Under the pieces are notes generated by a model. It saw nothing but the letters and a program-made list of their open reading frames with translations. It was not told where the DNA came from and made no database searches. From JAZDFP01 sp043801445 (lineage in GTDB: Bacteria > Planctomycetota > MHYJ01 > JACQXL01), in contig JAZDMB010000033.1 of NCBI GenBank assembly GCA_043801445.1, positions 1 through 64,000 on the forward strand: 64,000 nucleotides of DNA, given 5' to 3'. The position numbers and the translations under genes were made by a program. Positions 34,612 to 43,379 of this stretch are shown one piece after another. Within the stretch, counting starts at the first letter, position 1, and every line of letters begins with the position of its first letter.

Positions 34612-36807
34612 ATGAGAATACTCATCCCATTGGTTGTTGCCGGTTGTTTGCTAATAACTGCATCAAATGTAATAGGAGAAGAAAAACAAAGCGCTCCTGA
34701 TAAAAAGGAATCAACAGTAATCACGCCAACCGTGACCATCTCTGAGAAAAAAGAATCAGAGCCAAAGGAACCAATGAGCCACCTGACAATGGACGAAATA
34801 GTGGTTGTCGGTGAGTCTATCTCGCCGGTGGTGACTTCGGTCATCGGCTTAAAAACCATAGAAAAAGGTAGGAATATCGGTATTCCTGACGTATTGAAGA
34901 ATGAACCTGAGATTGATATAAGTAGAAAGGCTGCCGTAGGTGATACAGCGGATACGCTTACTATCAGAGGGATGGGCGGAAAACGGCTTATGCTTAATAT
35001 AGACGGCAGGTCAACTAATTCTGTAGGCACGGTGGGCGGTTATTTCATAGATTGGGGAACAGTTCCTATTGACAACATAGAACGAATTGAGATTATCAAG
35101 GGAGGAGGTTCTGTAAAATACGGCAACAATGCCTTTGGAGTTATAAATGTTATAACGAAAAAGCCGACAGAAAAACCGACTTTTGCGCTTTTTGAAACAT
35201 ATGGCCAGGGCAATGAAATTGATTACATAGGAAGTTATAGGCTTACCCATACCTATAAAATTGGTCCATTGGGCTATTCCATATCAGGCAGTTATCAAAA
35301 ACCGGCAACATTTCTCTGGAATAACAATTTTGAGGGCACAAATCTTTCGTCTAACTTTTATATAGATATGCCGGCTAATGCAACGATGAACCTCGGGATT
35401 CAGTATGCAAACGCAGATAGAGAAATTGTAAGGAAAAACAGGCAATCTGATGACCCTGATAACCCCAATTTTTATAAGAAGAAAAATTCAGAATATCCTC
35501 TATCTTTTGGAGAATCTTTCAATCCGTCGTCAATCGGCACCGTTACCAACCCGGGACCGGGAGCTTATTGTGATAAGACAAAATACTACTATAGTTTCGG
35601 TTATATGCAAACCATAAGCGATTTCCTCATTGATTTCAAGGCTTATCAAAATCATGAAGAAAGGCATGAGGTGAATTACTCAGACAAGACTTTCAAACCT
35701 ACTTATACTAAGCCTGATGGCACACTTGTGATGGATAGAACGTTAGAATCAGACATGTCTTACGGAGGTAGTATTGAGGTTGCAAAACCAATAGAGAATC
35801 ATGAGATTTCAGCCGGTGTGGACCACAAAGTGCTTGTTACCGGAGACACGACTGTGGATTATATTGATGTAACCTACAATGGGAAGACTATGACCAGCAG
35901 TGAAGGAAAGCAGACTTATTTATTCCTGGACGGCTATTATATTCAGGATAACTGGAAGATAACCAAAAATCTTCTGCTTACGCCGGGCGTCAGGTATGAT
36001 ATCTATGAGAATTATAGAAGAAATTTCATCCCGCACACTGCATTGACCGTTAGAGGAACAAGCCCATCATTGACGGCAACTAATAAGTTCAGTGATAACG
36101 ATATCCTTACCTTGTCCTTATACGAAAAGTTCAGAAGTCCCGCTATGAATGAGACGGCGTGGTGGTATACTTACCAACAAACTCATACAGTACCAGAATT
36201 GAAGCCTGAAAAGAATAAGGCAGAAGAAATTGTATTCCAGCACAACTTCAGCCAGACAAGCAATCTACGTTTCTCATCATACTTCTACAGCATTAAAGAT
36301 TATATAATACAAAGGAATTTCGATGACGGGACTAGAACCGCATATAACATAGATAAGGCTAATATTTGGGGTGGTTCTATTGAAGGAAGAACTAACATCA
36401 CAGAGGGTGTTGGAGGTAGAGCCAATGTATCCTATCAAAAAAGCCACACAATAGGTGATTACTATGACACGCAGAAACTTACGAGTGAACTGGACTATAT
36501 GCCGAAGTGGAAGGGAAACCTTGGCCTTGAATTCAAACTACCAGACAAAGCCACCCTATCAATCACTTCCAGATTTATAGGCACAAACCAAACTCTGTAT
36601 AGTTATAAGGTTGGAACCGTGACGAAATATAAACTTATGGAACTTAACCATTATACCACAATGGATGCTGAGTTTAAGAAACCAGTATCAAAGAACGGCG
36701 AATTGGGTATATACATTGAAAACATCTTTAATAGACAATACGAGGAAAGGTTTGGGTACCCCTTGCCCGGAAAGGTTGCGGGAGTTTCTTATAAAATGGT
36801 CTTTTAG
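34612..36807 (+). CDS. TonB-dependent outer-membrane receptor, probably for nickel or cobalt complexes
   Basis: A 731-residue protein. A signal peptide (MRILIPLVVAGCLLITASNVIG) is followed by a charged stretch, a TonB-box-like DEIVVVGES near residue 62, a plug domain (PDVLKNEPEIDISRKA, RIEIIKGGGSVKYGNNAFGVINVITKKP) and a beta-barrel ending in the aromatic YKMVF. Energy from TonB/ExbBD, not encoded here, drives import. Being followed by two FmdE-like proteins and a CbiMNQO-type transporter, and preceded by nikR, it most likely imports nickel or cobalt chelates. The substrate is inferred from context only. Confidence 0.9.
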   Translation: MRILIPLVVAGCLLITASNVIGEEKQSAPDKKESTVITPTVTISEKKESEPKEPMSHLTMDEIVVVGESISPVVTSVIGLKTIEKGRNIGIPDVLKNEPEIDISRKAAVGDTADTLTIRGMGGKRLMLNIDGRSTNSVGTVGGYFIDWGTVPIDNIERIEIIKGGGSVKYGNNAFGVINVITKKPTEKPTFALFETYGQGNEIDYIGSYRLTHTYKIGPLGYSISGSYQKPATFLWNNNFEGTNLSSNFYIDMPANATMNLGIQYANADREIVRKNRQSDDPDNPNFYKKKNSEYPLSFGESFNPSSIGTVTNPGPGAYCDKTKYYYSFGYMQTISDFLIDFKAYQNHEERHEVNYSDKTFKPTYTKPDGTLVMDRTLESDMSYGGSIEVAKPIENHEISAGVDHKVLVTGDTTVDYIDVTYNGKTMTSSEGKQTYLFLDGYYIQDNWKITKNLLLTPGVRYDIYENYRRNFIPHTALTVRGTSPSLTATNKFSDNDILTLSLYEKFRSPAMNETAWWYTYQQTHTVPELKPEKNKAEEIVFQHNFSQTSNLRFSSYFYSIKDYIIQRNFDDGTRTAYNIDKANIWGGSIEGRTNITEGVGGRANVSYQKSHTIGDYYDTQKLTSELDYMPKWKGNLGLEFKLPDKATLSITSRFIGTNQTLYSYKVGTVTKYKLMELNHYTTMDAEFKKPVSKNGELGIYIENIFNRQYEERFGYPLPGKVAGVSYKMVF

Positions 36808-36828
36808 TAATAAAAAGAAAGGAGGAAA

Positions 36829-36876
36829 ATGTTGGTTTTGTCGCCCTTTGGCGGTGACGAGCGGAAGTGTGTGTAA
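36829..36876 (+). other. Possible 15-codon leader ORF over a palindrome
   Basis: AAAGGAGGAAA stands directly before an ATG, followed by 14 further codons and TAA. The sequence includes the palindrome GTCGCC-CTTT-GGCGGTGAC. A matching AGAAAGGAGGAAA lies at 37721-37733 ahead of the second FmdE-like gene, where no ORF follows. I think this is a leader changed by a palindrome insertion rather than a real gene. Confidence 0.2.
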
Positions 36877-36919
36877 CACAATGATATCAAATAACAAATA
36901 AATAGAAAGGATAAAAATA

Positions 36920-37627
36920 ATGAAAGAAATAATCATAATAATAGGTATATTATTTATTGTGGCATCTTTCAGCGGTTGTGTATCTGATAAGTTCAACAAA
37001 GAAATTACTTCTCTAAAAGGTCAGGGTATAAAAGAAATTCGTCCCAACGTAACAGGAACATATGATGACCTAAAATGGCAACGTTGTATTGAGTTGCACG
37101 GACATGAGTGTGCAGGTCTGGCGATTGGTTTCAGGGTCGCTGAAGCTGTAATTGAGAAATTACACCTTACTTTTTCAAAGGATGAGAAACTTGTATGCGT
37201 TACAGAAGGCAATACCTGTCCTGTCGACGCAATTCAGGTAGTGCTCAGCTGCTCTTTCGGAAAAGGGAATTTGATATACCATGACACCGGTAAAATGGTA
37301 TTCAATTTCTTTAACCTTACTACCGGAGAAAAGGTGCGGATATCTCGAAAGGCTTCTGGACAGGATAATGATTCTGGAAAGGAACAGACCAAGGAAGAAA
37401 AGCAATTGAGTGAGGAACATGTCCTGAAGGCGCCACTTGATGAATTGTTCGATTTCAAACAACCAACTATTTCAGCATCAGAAACAATGCGTCTTTACGT
37501 TAGAAAAGGTAAAAGTATTGCCTGCGAAATATGCGGTGAAAAGACGCGGGAAGACAAAATACGGTTTCAGGACAAGGGGAAAAAGGTATGCCCTGACTGC
37601 TTCAAGGAATATACCAGGGGGTGGTAG
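36920..37627 (+). CDS. FmdE-like metal-binding lipoprotein, copy 1
   Basis: A 235-residue protein. The N terminus MKEIIIIIGILFIVASFSGC suggests a lipoprotein with Cys20 acylated, so it should be periplasmic. Residues about 52-145 resemble the N-terminal domain of formylmethanofuran dehydrogenase subunit E: His60-x-His62-x-Cys64 in LHGHECAG, then Cys93, Cys100, Asp103 and Cys111 in a CSFGKGN context. A C-terminal zinc-ribbon-like module has Cys202-x2-Cys205 and Cys224-x2-Cys227. It lies between the TonB receptor and the ECF transporter genes. A role as periplasmic nickel or cobalt carrier between them is a reasonable inference but not shown. Confidence 0.75.
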   Translation: MKEIIIIIGILFIVASFSGCVSDKFNKEITSLKGQGIKEIRPNVTGTYDDLKWQRCIELHGHECAGLAIGFRVAEAVIEKLHLTFSKDEKLVCVTEGNTCPVDAIQVVLSCSFGKGNLIYHDTGKMVFNFFNLTTGEKVRISRKASGQDNDSGKEQTKEEKQLSEEHVLKAPLDELFDFKQPTISASETMRLYVRKGKSIACEICGEKTREDKIRFQDKGKKVCPDCFKEYTRGW

Positions 37628-37788
37628 TAACGGAGATTTTAGCCACGGATTTCACAGATTTAATCAATGTAATCTGTGGCTATCTCTGAAATCTTTTGGT
37701 CGCATTTAATTTAAGATAATAGAAAGGAGGAAATTTACTATTTCTGTGAGATAAAATAATATCAAATAACAAATAGAAAGGAGAAAAA
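37628..37788 (+). repeat. Large imperfect hairpin and duplicated leader
   Basis: AGCCAC (37643-37648) and GTGGCT (37676-37681) with neighbouring GATT/AATC bases form a long hairpin, followed by ATCTTTTGG. From 37720 to 37788 the sequence (AGAAAGGAGG, then ATATCAAATAACAAATAGAA) repeats the leader at 36817-36915. The duplication of the FmdE-like gene therefore included its upstream region. Confidence 0.5.
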
Positions 37789-38439
37789 ATGAAAAATATA
37801 ATTATAACAATAATCGCTTTATTTATTGTAACATCTTTCATTGTTTACGCACAGGATAACTATTTATGCACAAAAGAAGTTGCTTCCATAAAAGAGCAGA
37901 AATTTGACAATGATAAATGGCAACGTTGCGTTGCATTTCACGGACATTCGTGTCCGGGTGTGGCGACTGGCTTCAGGGTGGCTGAAGCGGTGGTAGAGAA
38001 ATTACACGTTACTTTTTCAGAGGATGAGGAACTGGTATGCGTTACAGAAAACGACGCCTGCGCTCCCGACTCAATTCAGGCCCTGCTCGGCTGCACTTTC
38101 GGCAAAGGGAACTTTATATTCCGTAACACCGGCAAAAGGGTATTCAATTTCTTTAACCGCAAGACCGGAGAAAAGTTGCGGATATATTATAAATATAAAA
38201 GTAAAAAGATGTCCGGCAAAATGAGCAAGGAGGAAAAACAATTACAGACGGAATATATCCTGAATGCGCCGCTTGATGAGTTATTCGATTTCAGCCAGCC
38301 AAAGTTTGAAGTACCGGAGGAATCGTGTATCTTCGGAAATATTGACTGTGAACTCTGCGGTGAAACCGCGCCGGAACACAAAATTAGGATTCAGTACGGG
38401 AAAAAGGTATGTCTTGATTGCTTCAAGGGAAAGTGGTAG
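37789..38439 (+). CDS. FmdE-like secreted metal-binding protein, copy 2
   Basis: A 216-residue paralogue of the preceding gene. The signal peptide ends in FIVYAQ and lacks a lipobox, so this copy is probably soluble in the periplasm. It keeps His51-x-His53-x-Cys55 (FHGHSCPG), Cys84, Cys91 and Cys102 (GCTFGKGN) and the C-terminal Cys187-x2-Cys190 / Cys208-x2-Cys211 module. AGAAAGGAGAAAAA precedes the ATG. One membrane-tethered and one free copy would suit a relay from receptor to transporter. FmdE domains are otherwise known mostly from cytoplasmic molybdenum and tungsten enzyme contexts. Confidence 0.75.
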   Translation: MKNIIITIIALFIVTSFIVYAQDNYLCTKEVASIKEQKFDNDKWQRCVAFHGHSCPGVATGFRVAEAVVEKLHVTFSEDEELVCVTENDACAPDSIQALLGCTFGKGNFIFRNTGKRVFNFFNRKTGEKLRIYYKYKSKKMSGKMSKEEKQLQTEYILNAPLDELFDFSQPKFEVPEESCIFGNIDCELCGETAPEHKIRIQYGKKVCLDCFKGKW

Positions 38440-38505
38440 TAAATTATATTAGAAGTAAATGGGAATCCTCTTGCGAAAGAACTGTTATAAGTAAGGAGAT
38501 GATTT

Positions 38506-39141
38506 ATGCATATACCGGATGGATTTTTAGACACCAAAACATGGGTAATTTTAAGCGCGGTTTCTGTTTGTGTTATTGGCATTAGTGTTATGAGAGCTAA
38601 TAAGAAATTAGGCGAAAAACATATCCCTTTGATGGGCATTATGTCTGCCTTTATCTTTGCCGCCCAGATGCTCAATTTCCCCGTAGCCGGCGGCACATCC
38701 GGTCATTTTATGGGCAGTGTTCTTGCCTCTATCCTTTTAGGACCATTCGCCAGCATATTAATAATGTCCACTGTGTTGATTGTTCAATGCCTGGTCTTTG
38801 CCGATGGAGGAATAACCGCGCTCGGCGCCAATATCTTCAATATGGCGGTGATAGGTTCTTTAATCGGATACATTATCTATTTTATATTTCACAAAATAAT
38901 CAGAGGTAAAACGGGCAGATTAATTGCCGTATTTATTGCCGGCTGGTGTTCCATAGTTCTTGCCGCCAGCGCCTGTGCCTTAGAATTGTGGCTGTCAGGA
39001 ACAATTGCATTGAATATTGCTTTACCGGCTATGGCTGGTGTCCATTCTTTAATCGGTATCGGCGAAGGTTTAATAACCGTTGCGGTTATCAGTTTCATTA
39101 TGACTACCAGACCCGACCTTTTAGAATTAGAAAAAATATAG
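38506..39141 (+). CDS. cbiM: Nickel/cobalt ECF transporter S component CbiM/NikM
   Basis: The 211-residue substrate-binding membrane protein starts with the hallmark Met-His-Ile-Pro-Asp-Gly; His2 and the N-terminal amine coordinate the metal. About six or seven hydrophobic segments follow, with PVAGGTSGHFMG and ADGGITALGANIFNMAVIG typical of the family. GTAAGGAGATGA precedes the ATG. Together with the next three genes it makes a complete group II ECF transporter. NikR nearby favours nickel over cobalt; the sequence alone cannot separate them. Confidence 0.93.
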   Translation: MHIPDGFLDTKTWVILSAVSVCVIGISVMRANKKLGEKHIPLMGIMSAFIFAAQMLNFPVAGGTSGHFMGSVLASILLGPFASILIMSTVLIVQCLVFADGGITALGANIFNMAVIGSLIGYIIYFIFHKIIRGKTGRLIAVFIAGWCSIVLAASACALELWLSGTIALNIALPAMAGVHSLIGIGEGLITVAVISFIMTTRPDLLELEKI

Positions 39142-39180
39142 AAAATAAACTTGAGCGAATGATATAAAAGGAGTTATATT

Positions 39181-39465
39181 ATGAAAACAATTGTTATTGT
39201 CGGTTTATTGGTTGCGTTTGTTCTGGCGATTGTATTATCACCTTTCGCCTCATCATCACCTGACGGACTGGAAAAAGTAGGAGAAGCCAAAGGCTTTATA
39301 CAGAAGGCGCATTCATTCATGACTGGGTTAATACCTGATTATCTTTTCCCGGGCATTAAAAATGAGAAAGTGGCAACCGCCATTTCCGGAGGACTTGGCG
39401 TGCTTATTGTCTTTGGTCTTACATACGGTTTAGCATTAACTATAAGAAAGAAATCAAAAGAATAA
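39181..39465 (+). CDS. PDGLE-domain protein (CbiN/NikN-like)
   Basis: A 94-residue protein with two membrane helices (residues about 3-22 and 62-87) and the SSPDGLEKVGEAKGF motif in the extracytoplasmic loop. PDGLE proteins replace CbiN as the auxiliary component of nickel or cobalt ECF transporters. AAAGGAG precedes the ATG at 39181. It lies between cbiM and cbiQ. Confidence 0.88.
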   Translation: MKTIVIVGLLVAFVLAIVLSPFASSSPDGLEKVGEAKGFIQKAHSFMTGLIPDYLFPGIKNEKVATAISGGLGVLIVFGLTYGLALTIRKKSKE

Positions 39466-39558
39466 TTTTATAACGAAGTTACAAGTTAACGAGTTCGTAA
39501 GTTTTGTAATCCACTCGTGAACTAATGAATATGTGAACTTTTTACTCTCTTAGATAGT

Positions 39559-40344
39559 ATGGAACACTCATTTATTGACAAATACAGTGAATTGGATAGT
39601 TTTCTGCATAGGCTTGACCCGCGCACAAAAATAATATCTTTTTTAGGATTTATTATTCTGATTGTCATTACCTCTGCCCAAGAACTTATTATCTTCAGCC
39701 AATACGCCCTGATTATCCTGTCGTTGATTCTGCTCAGTCAGGTCCCTATCTTATTTATCCTAAAAAGAACTCTATTAGTCATTCCATTCGTCCTGATGAT
39801 TATTATTTTTATTCCTTTTCTGAAACAGGGTAAAACCGCCTTCACATTAAATTTAGGGCTGATTAAACCGGTAATAACTTATGATGGTTTACTTGTCTCC
39901 TGGAATGTTTTTATTAAATCAATCTCTTCTGTTTTATTACTGACCATATTAATATCCACCACTAACTTCAATACTATGCTAAAAGGATTGGAGCGACTGA
40001 TGATTCCCAAAATATTGATAATTCTGCTCTCTTTTATGTATCGTTATCTCTTTTTGCTGATAGATGAAGCAGAACATATGCAGAGGGCAAGAAACGCCCG
40101 CTGGTTTGGCGGATATATCTTTAGGCAGATAAAAATAATAGGCAATATGATTGCCCTGCTTTTTATCCGCTCTTATGAAAGGGCTGAGCGTGTCTATGCG
40201 GCTATGCTTGCCCGCGGATTTGACGGCAATATCCGCCTGTTAAATAACCTGAAACTAACCCCAAAAGATGCCGGATTTATCTTGATTATGATATTACTCC
40301 TGATAATTATCTGGTGTCCGTTTTTCTACTTTATATTTGAATAA
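39559..40344 (+). CDS. cbiQ: ECF transporter transmembrane component CbiQ
   Basis: The 261-residue T component couples the ATPase to CbiM. It starts with the typical DPRTKIISFLGFIIL. The cytoplasmic helices with ARG motifs are present as QRARNARWFGG and AMLARGFDGNI. About five or six membrane segments. The preceding 93-base spacer contains word-like repeats (AAGTTAACGAGTTCG) and no good ribosome binding site. Confidence 0.93.
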   Translation: MEHSFIDKYSELDSFLHRLDPRTKIISFLGFIILIVITSAQELIIFSQYALIILSLILLSQVPILFILKRTLLVIPFVLMIIIFIPFLKQGKTAFTLNLGLIKPVITYDGLLVSWNVFIKSISSVLLLTILISTTNFNTMLKGLERLMIPKILIILLSFMYRYLFLLIDEAEHMQRARNARWFGGYIFRQIKIIGNMIALLFIRSYERAERVYAAMLARGFDGNIRLLNNLKLTPKDAGFILIMILLLIIIWCPFFYFIFE

Positions 40345-40483
40345 AAGGATAACAACGGGATTAAACTGATTAAAGAGAACACAAATAAGACGAATACGGT
40401 GAATCTTACGAATAATTCGTGCTATTCGTTTCATTCGTGTGATTCGTGTTAAAATCCGTTAAATCCTGTTGTTTAATTTATAT

Positions 40484-41191
40484 ATGAAAAAATCTATTGT
40501 AATAAAAGATCTCTCATTTAACTACCCCGATGGCAGTCCTGCTCTTAAAGAAATTAATCTGGATATTAAAGAAGGAGAATCTGTCGGGATTATCGGACCG
40601 AACGGGGCAGGCAAATCCACGCTTCTCTTGCATCTCAACGGCACCTTGATTAGTAAAACAGGCACGGTGGTTATAGGTAATACCGTCATTAACAGCAAAA
40701 CCCTGAAGACTATCAGAAAAAAAGTGGGTATGGTATTTCAGAACCCGGATGACCAGTTATTTATGCCTACTGTATTTGACGACATCGCCTTCGGTCTTTT
40801 GAATCTTGGGCTTAATGAGACTGAAATAAGAGCAAAAATAAAGACCGCCTTATCCCGTTTTGGCTTGACCGGATTTGAACTGAAATCACCTCAGCATTTA
40901 AGCTTAGGCGAGAAGAAAAAGATTGCCCTGGCTGGAATTCTGGTTTTGGAGCCTGAGATTTTGGTATTTGACGAACCGACGGCGGATTTAGATCCGCGTG
41001 CCCGACGTGAATTCATAACGTTAATTAAAAATATACCCGCGACCAGGATTATTGCCAGCCACGATTTAGATATGATTCAACAGCTAACCCAATCCATTGT
41101 TATTCTCAATCATGGCAAAATCGCTGCTGATGGCAAAACTAACGACATCATATCACGGAAAGATATACTGCAGGTAAACGACTTGATTTGA
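40484..41191 (+). CDS. cbiO: ECF transporter ATPase CbiO
   Basis: A 235-residue ABC ATPase that powers the nickel/cobalt transporter. Walker A GPNGAGKST, Q-loop FQNPDDQLF, signature LSLGEKKKIALAG, Walker B ILVFDEPTADLD and the H-loop ASHD are all present. I use the ATG at 40484; the frame is open to a TTG at 40469. The spacer from cbiQ (40345-40483) holds ATTCGTG-word repeats. It is the last gene of the uptake run; a hairpin at 41254-41277 may end transcription. Confidence 0.93.
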   Translation: MKKSIVIKDLSFNYPDGSPALKEINLDIKEGESVGIIGPNGAGKSTLLLHLNGTLISKTGTVVIGNTVINSKTLKTIRKKVGMVFQNPDDQLFMPTVFDDIAFGLLNLGLNETEIRAKIKTALSRFGLTGFELKSPQHLSLGEKKKIALAGILVLEPEILVFDEPTADLDPRARREFITLIKNIPATRIIASHDLDMIQQLTQSIVILNHGKIAADGKTNDIISRKDILQVNDLI

Positions 41192-41253
41192 ATTCCGTTA
41201 GAGATGACTAAAAAAGGACAAGGTGTACTGGCCCGCATTATTCATAAATTTTG

Positions 41254-41277
41254 GTCAACGACCGTAAGGTCGTTGAC
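41254..41277. terminator. Hairpin between convergent cbiO and HEAT genes
   Basis: GTCAACGACC and GGTCGTTGAC are perfect 10-bp arms around a four-base loop, located between two convergent genes. The following sequence, TACCGAGGTTTTG, is only moderately T-rich, so this may be a bidirectional terminator or one of the dispersed palindromes. Confidence 0.5.
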
Positions 41278-41396
41278 TACCGAGGTTTTGTTAGTTGACA
41301 CACTGTTGTCATTTTAATCAGCGTATGAATAATCATGGTTTCGTGTCTTGTTCCGATAGTATAAATAATGAAGGCGCTCATTAAAGTAATGTCTCT

Positions 41397-43379
41397 TTAT
41401 TTTCCCTCACTTTCTTTCGGCTTAATATTTAGTTTTTCCAATGCCACTTTAGCTATTTTCCGGTTCCATCCCATTTCTTTTATGACAGTTTGTATATCCG
41501 CTGCAGCCTCTGTCGTGATTTTGTCATTCTCGCCTAATTCTATTAAAGCTATGGCAGCCCAACCACGCATAAGACCATTTTTATCCTTTAGTAGTTTTAT
41601 CAATTCCGGTATTGATTCATTGGCGTTGAGTTTCCCAAGCGCATATGCAGCTGCCTGGCGGACGGAATAAATTTCTTCATTGAAAATCCTTGTTAATTCT
41701 ATAATTCTTTCTTTATCGTCAAGTTTACTAAGTGCATTAATGGCGGCTTTATAGACAACCCATTTTTCATTCTTCAAAAGTTTCATCAGTTCCGGAATAG
41801 CTTCTTTAGCATCTAAGTCTCCGAGTGCACGAGCGGCTGAAGCACGTATTATATTGCTTGTTTCTCCCTTTAATAGATTCATTATTTTAGGTATGGCTTC
41901 TTTGGCTCCAATCATTCCCAAAGCAATTACGGTATGACTGCGTAATTCTAAATCGTAAAATGACTTCATTAATTCGGGGATGGTTTCTTTGGCTCCGAGT
42001 TCGGCTAAAGCATCAATCGCCGCGTTGCGGCTGTAAGTTTCTTCGTCATTCATAATTTTAATTAAATCGGCGGATTGCACTTCTTTAACTCCAAGCATTC
42101 CAAGCGCGCAAAGCGCCTTAGCTTTTATGATTTTATTGTCGCTGCGGGATAACTTTCTGAACTCGGGAATCGATTCTTTAGCAGAAAGGTCAATCAGAAT
42201 AAAAGAAGCCCAGCTAAATACTCTTTCATCCTTTAGCAATTTGATTAGTTCAGGGATAGTTTCCTTTGCTTCCATCATATTAAGGGCATACGCTGCGCGA
42301 ATATTCAAATCCCTGTCTTTGTATCTCAGCAATTTAATCAGGTCGGGAATTATATCTGTTATGCCCAGTTTCGCGAGTGAAATGGCAGATATACCACACA
42401 AGATTTTATCTTTGTCCTTTAGCGTTTTCATCAATTCAGGGATTGCCTCACGGGCGCCGAGATCGCCTAAAATATCGGCGCTGAAATAACGAATCTCATT
42501 GTCTTTATCTTTCAGCAACTTTATCATCTCTTGTATTACCTCCGGGGAATTCAGTTCTTCCAGAATATATCTAATATCATCTCCTTTATCCCAATTTTTG
42601 TCATTTATCAATTTGGTCAATACGGACATTCCATCTTTATCGCCGAATTTCAATAAGGCATAGGCAACCGCCTGCCGTATGTCGCCATAGTTGCTCTTGG
42701 ATAATTTTTTTATTTGAGGAATTGCTTCTTTAGCGCCGAATTTTCCCAAGGCATAAACAGCCGCGCTATATGTGGATTGTTTCTCTTCATCTAAGAGTTT
42801 CGTAAATTGTGGAATTGATTCTTTGGCATCTAATTCCAAGAGTGAATAGGTTGCAAGGAAGCGCTGACTCCAGTTAGTGCTTTTCAAGAGTTTTTCAATT
42901 TTCGGTATTGACTCTCTCGTATTAAACCGTGTAAGTAAATACATTGCCACGTTAGCGATATTTTCATTTTCATCGTTTAGTAATTGCATTATTTCAGGCG
43001 CCTTATCTTTTGCTCCGAATTCGCCAAGCGCCGCAGCAGTTGCTTCTCGGACATTGCTATCTTTATCTTTTAATAGATTTATCATTTCCGGTATAGTTTC
43101 TTTGGCATCAAGTTGCCTGAGCGCCTCTATGACTTCGGCGCGCACTGTCGATTCTTTATCATTTAAAAGTTTTATTAATTCTGGGATTGCCTCTTTAGCG
43201 CCTAATTCTCCCAGCGCATATACAGCTGAACTTCGAATCGATTCTGCTTCCGATTTCAACCTCTGGATTAAGTCCTTAATATGCGATTCCTTTGAATTCT
43301 CATCAGCTATACCCGAGTTACAAATAATAGCTATTATTACTGATATTACAATTGATAATATTTTTATGTTACATCTCAT
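41397..43379 (-). CDS. Secreted HEAT-repeat (PBS-lyase type) protein
   Basis: A 660-residue protein. The signal peptide (MRCNIKILSIVISVIIAIICNSGIA) is followed by about 20 repeats of 31 residues with the pattern AVYALGELGAKEAIPELIKL and a short KDKDS link. This forms a long helical solenoid for protein binding in the periplasm or outside. A clear paralogue lies at 60598-62172. AAGGAGATATT precedes the ATG at 43379. No enzyme domain is visible. Confidence 0.88.
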   Translation of the reverse strand: MRCNIKILSIVISVIIAIICNSGIADENSKESHIKDLIQRLKSEAESIRSSAVYALGELGAKEAIPELIKLLNDKESTVRAEVIEALRQLDAKETIPEMINLLKDKDSNVREATAAALGEFGAKDKAPEIMQLLNDENENIANVAMYLLTRFNTRESIPKIEKLLKSTNWSQRFLATYSLLELDAKESIPQFTKLLDEEKQSTYSAAVYALGKFGAKEAIPQIKKLSKSNYGDIRQAVAYALLKFGDKDGMSVLTKLINDKNWDKGDDIRYILEELNSPEVIQEMIKLLKDKDNEIRYFSADILGDLGAREAIPELMKTLKDKDKILCGISAISLAKLGITDIIPDLIKLLRYKDRDLNIRAAYALNMMEAKETIPELIKLLKDERVFSWASFILIDLSAKESIPEFRKLSRSDNKIIKAKALCALGMLGVKEVQSADLIKIMNDEETYSRNAAIDALAELGAKETIPELMKSFYDLELRSHTVIALGMIGAKEAIPKIMNLLKGETSNIIRASAARALGDLDAKEAIPELMKLLKNEKWVVYKAAINALSKLDDKERIIELTRIFNEEIYSVRQAAAYALGKLNANESIPELIKLLKDKNGLMRGWAAIALIELGENDKITTEAAADIQTVIKEMGWNRKIAKVALEKLNIKPKESEGK

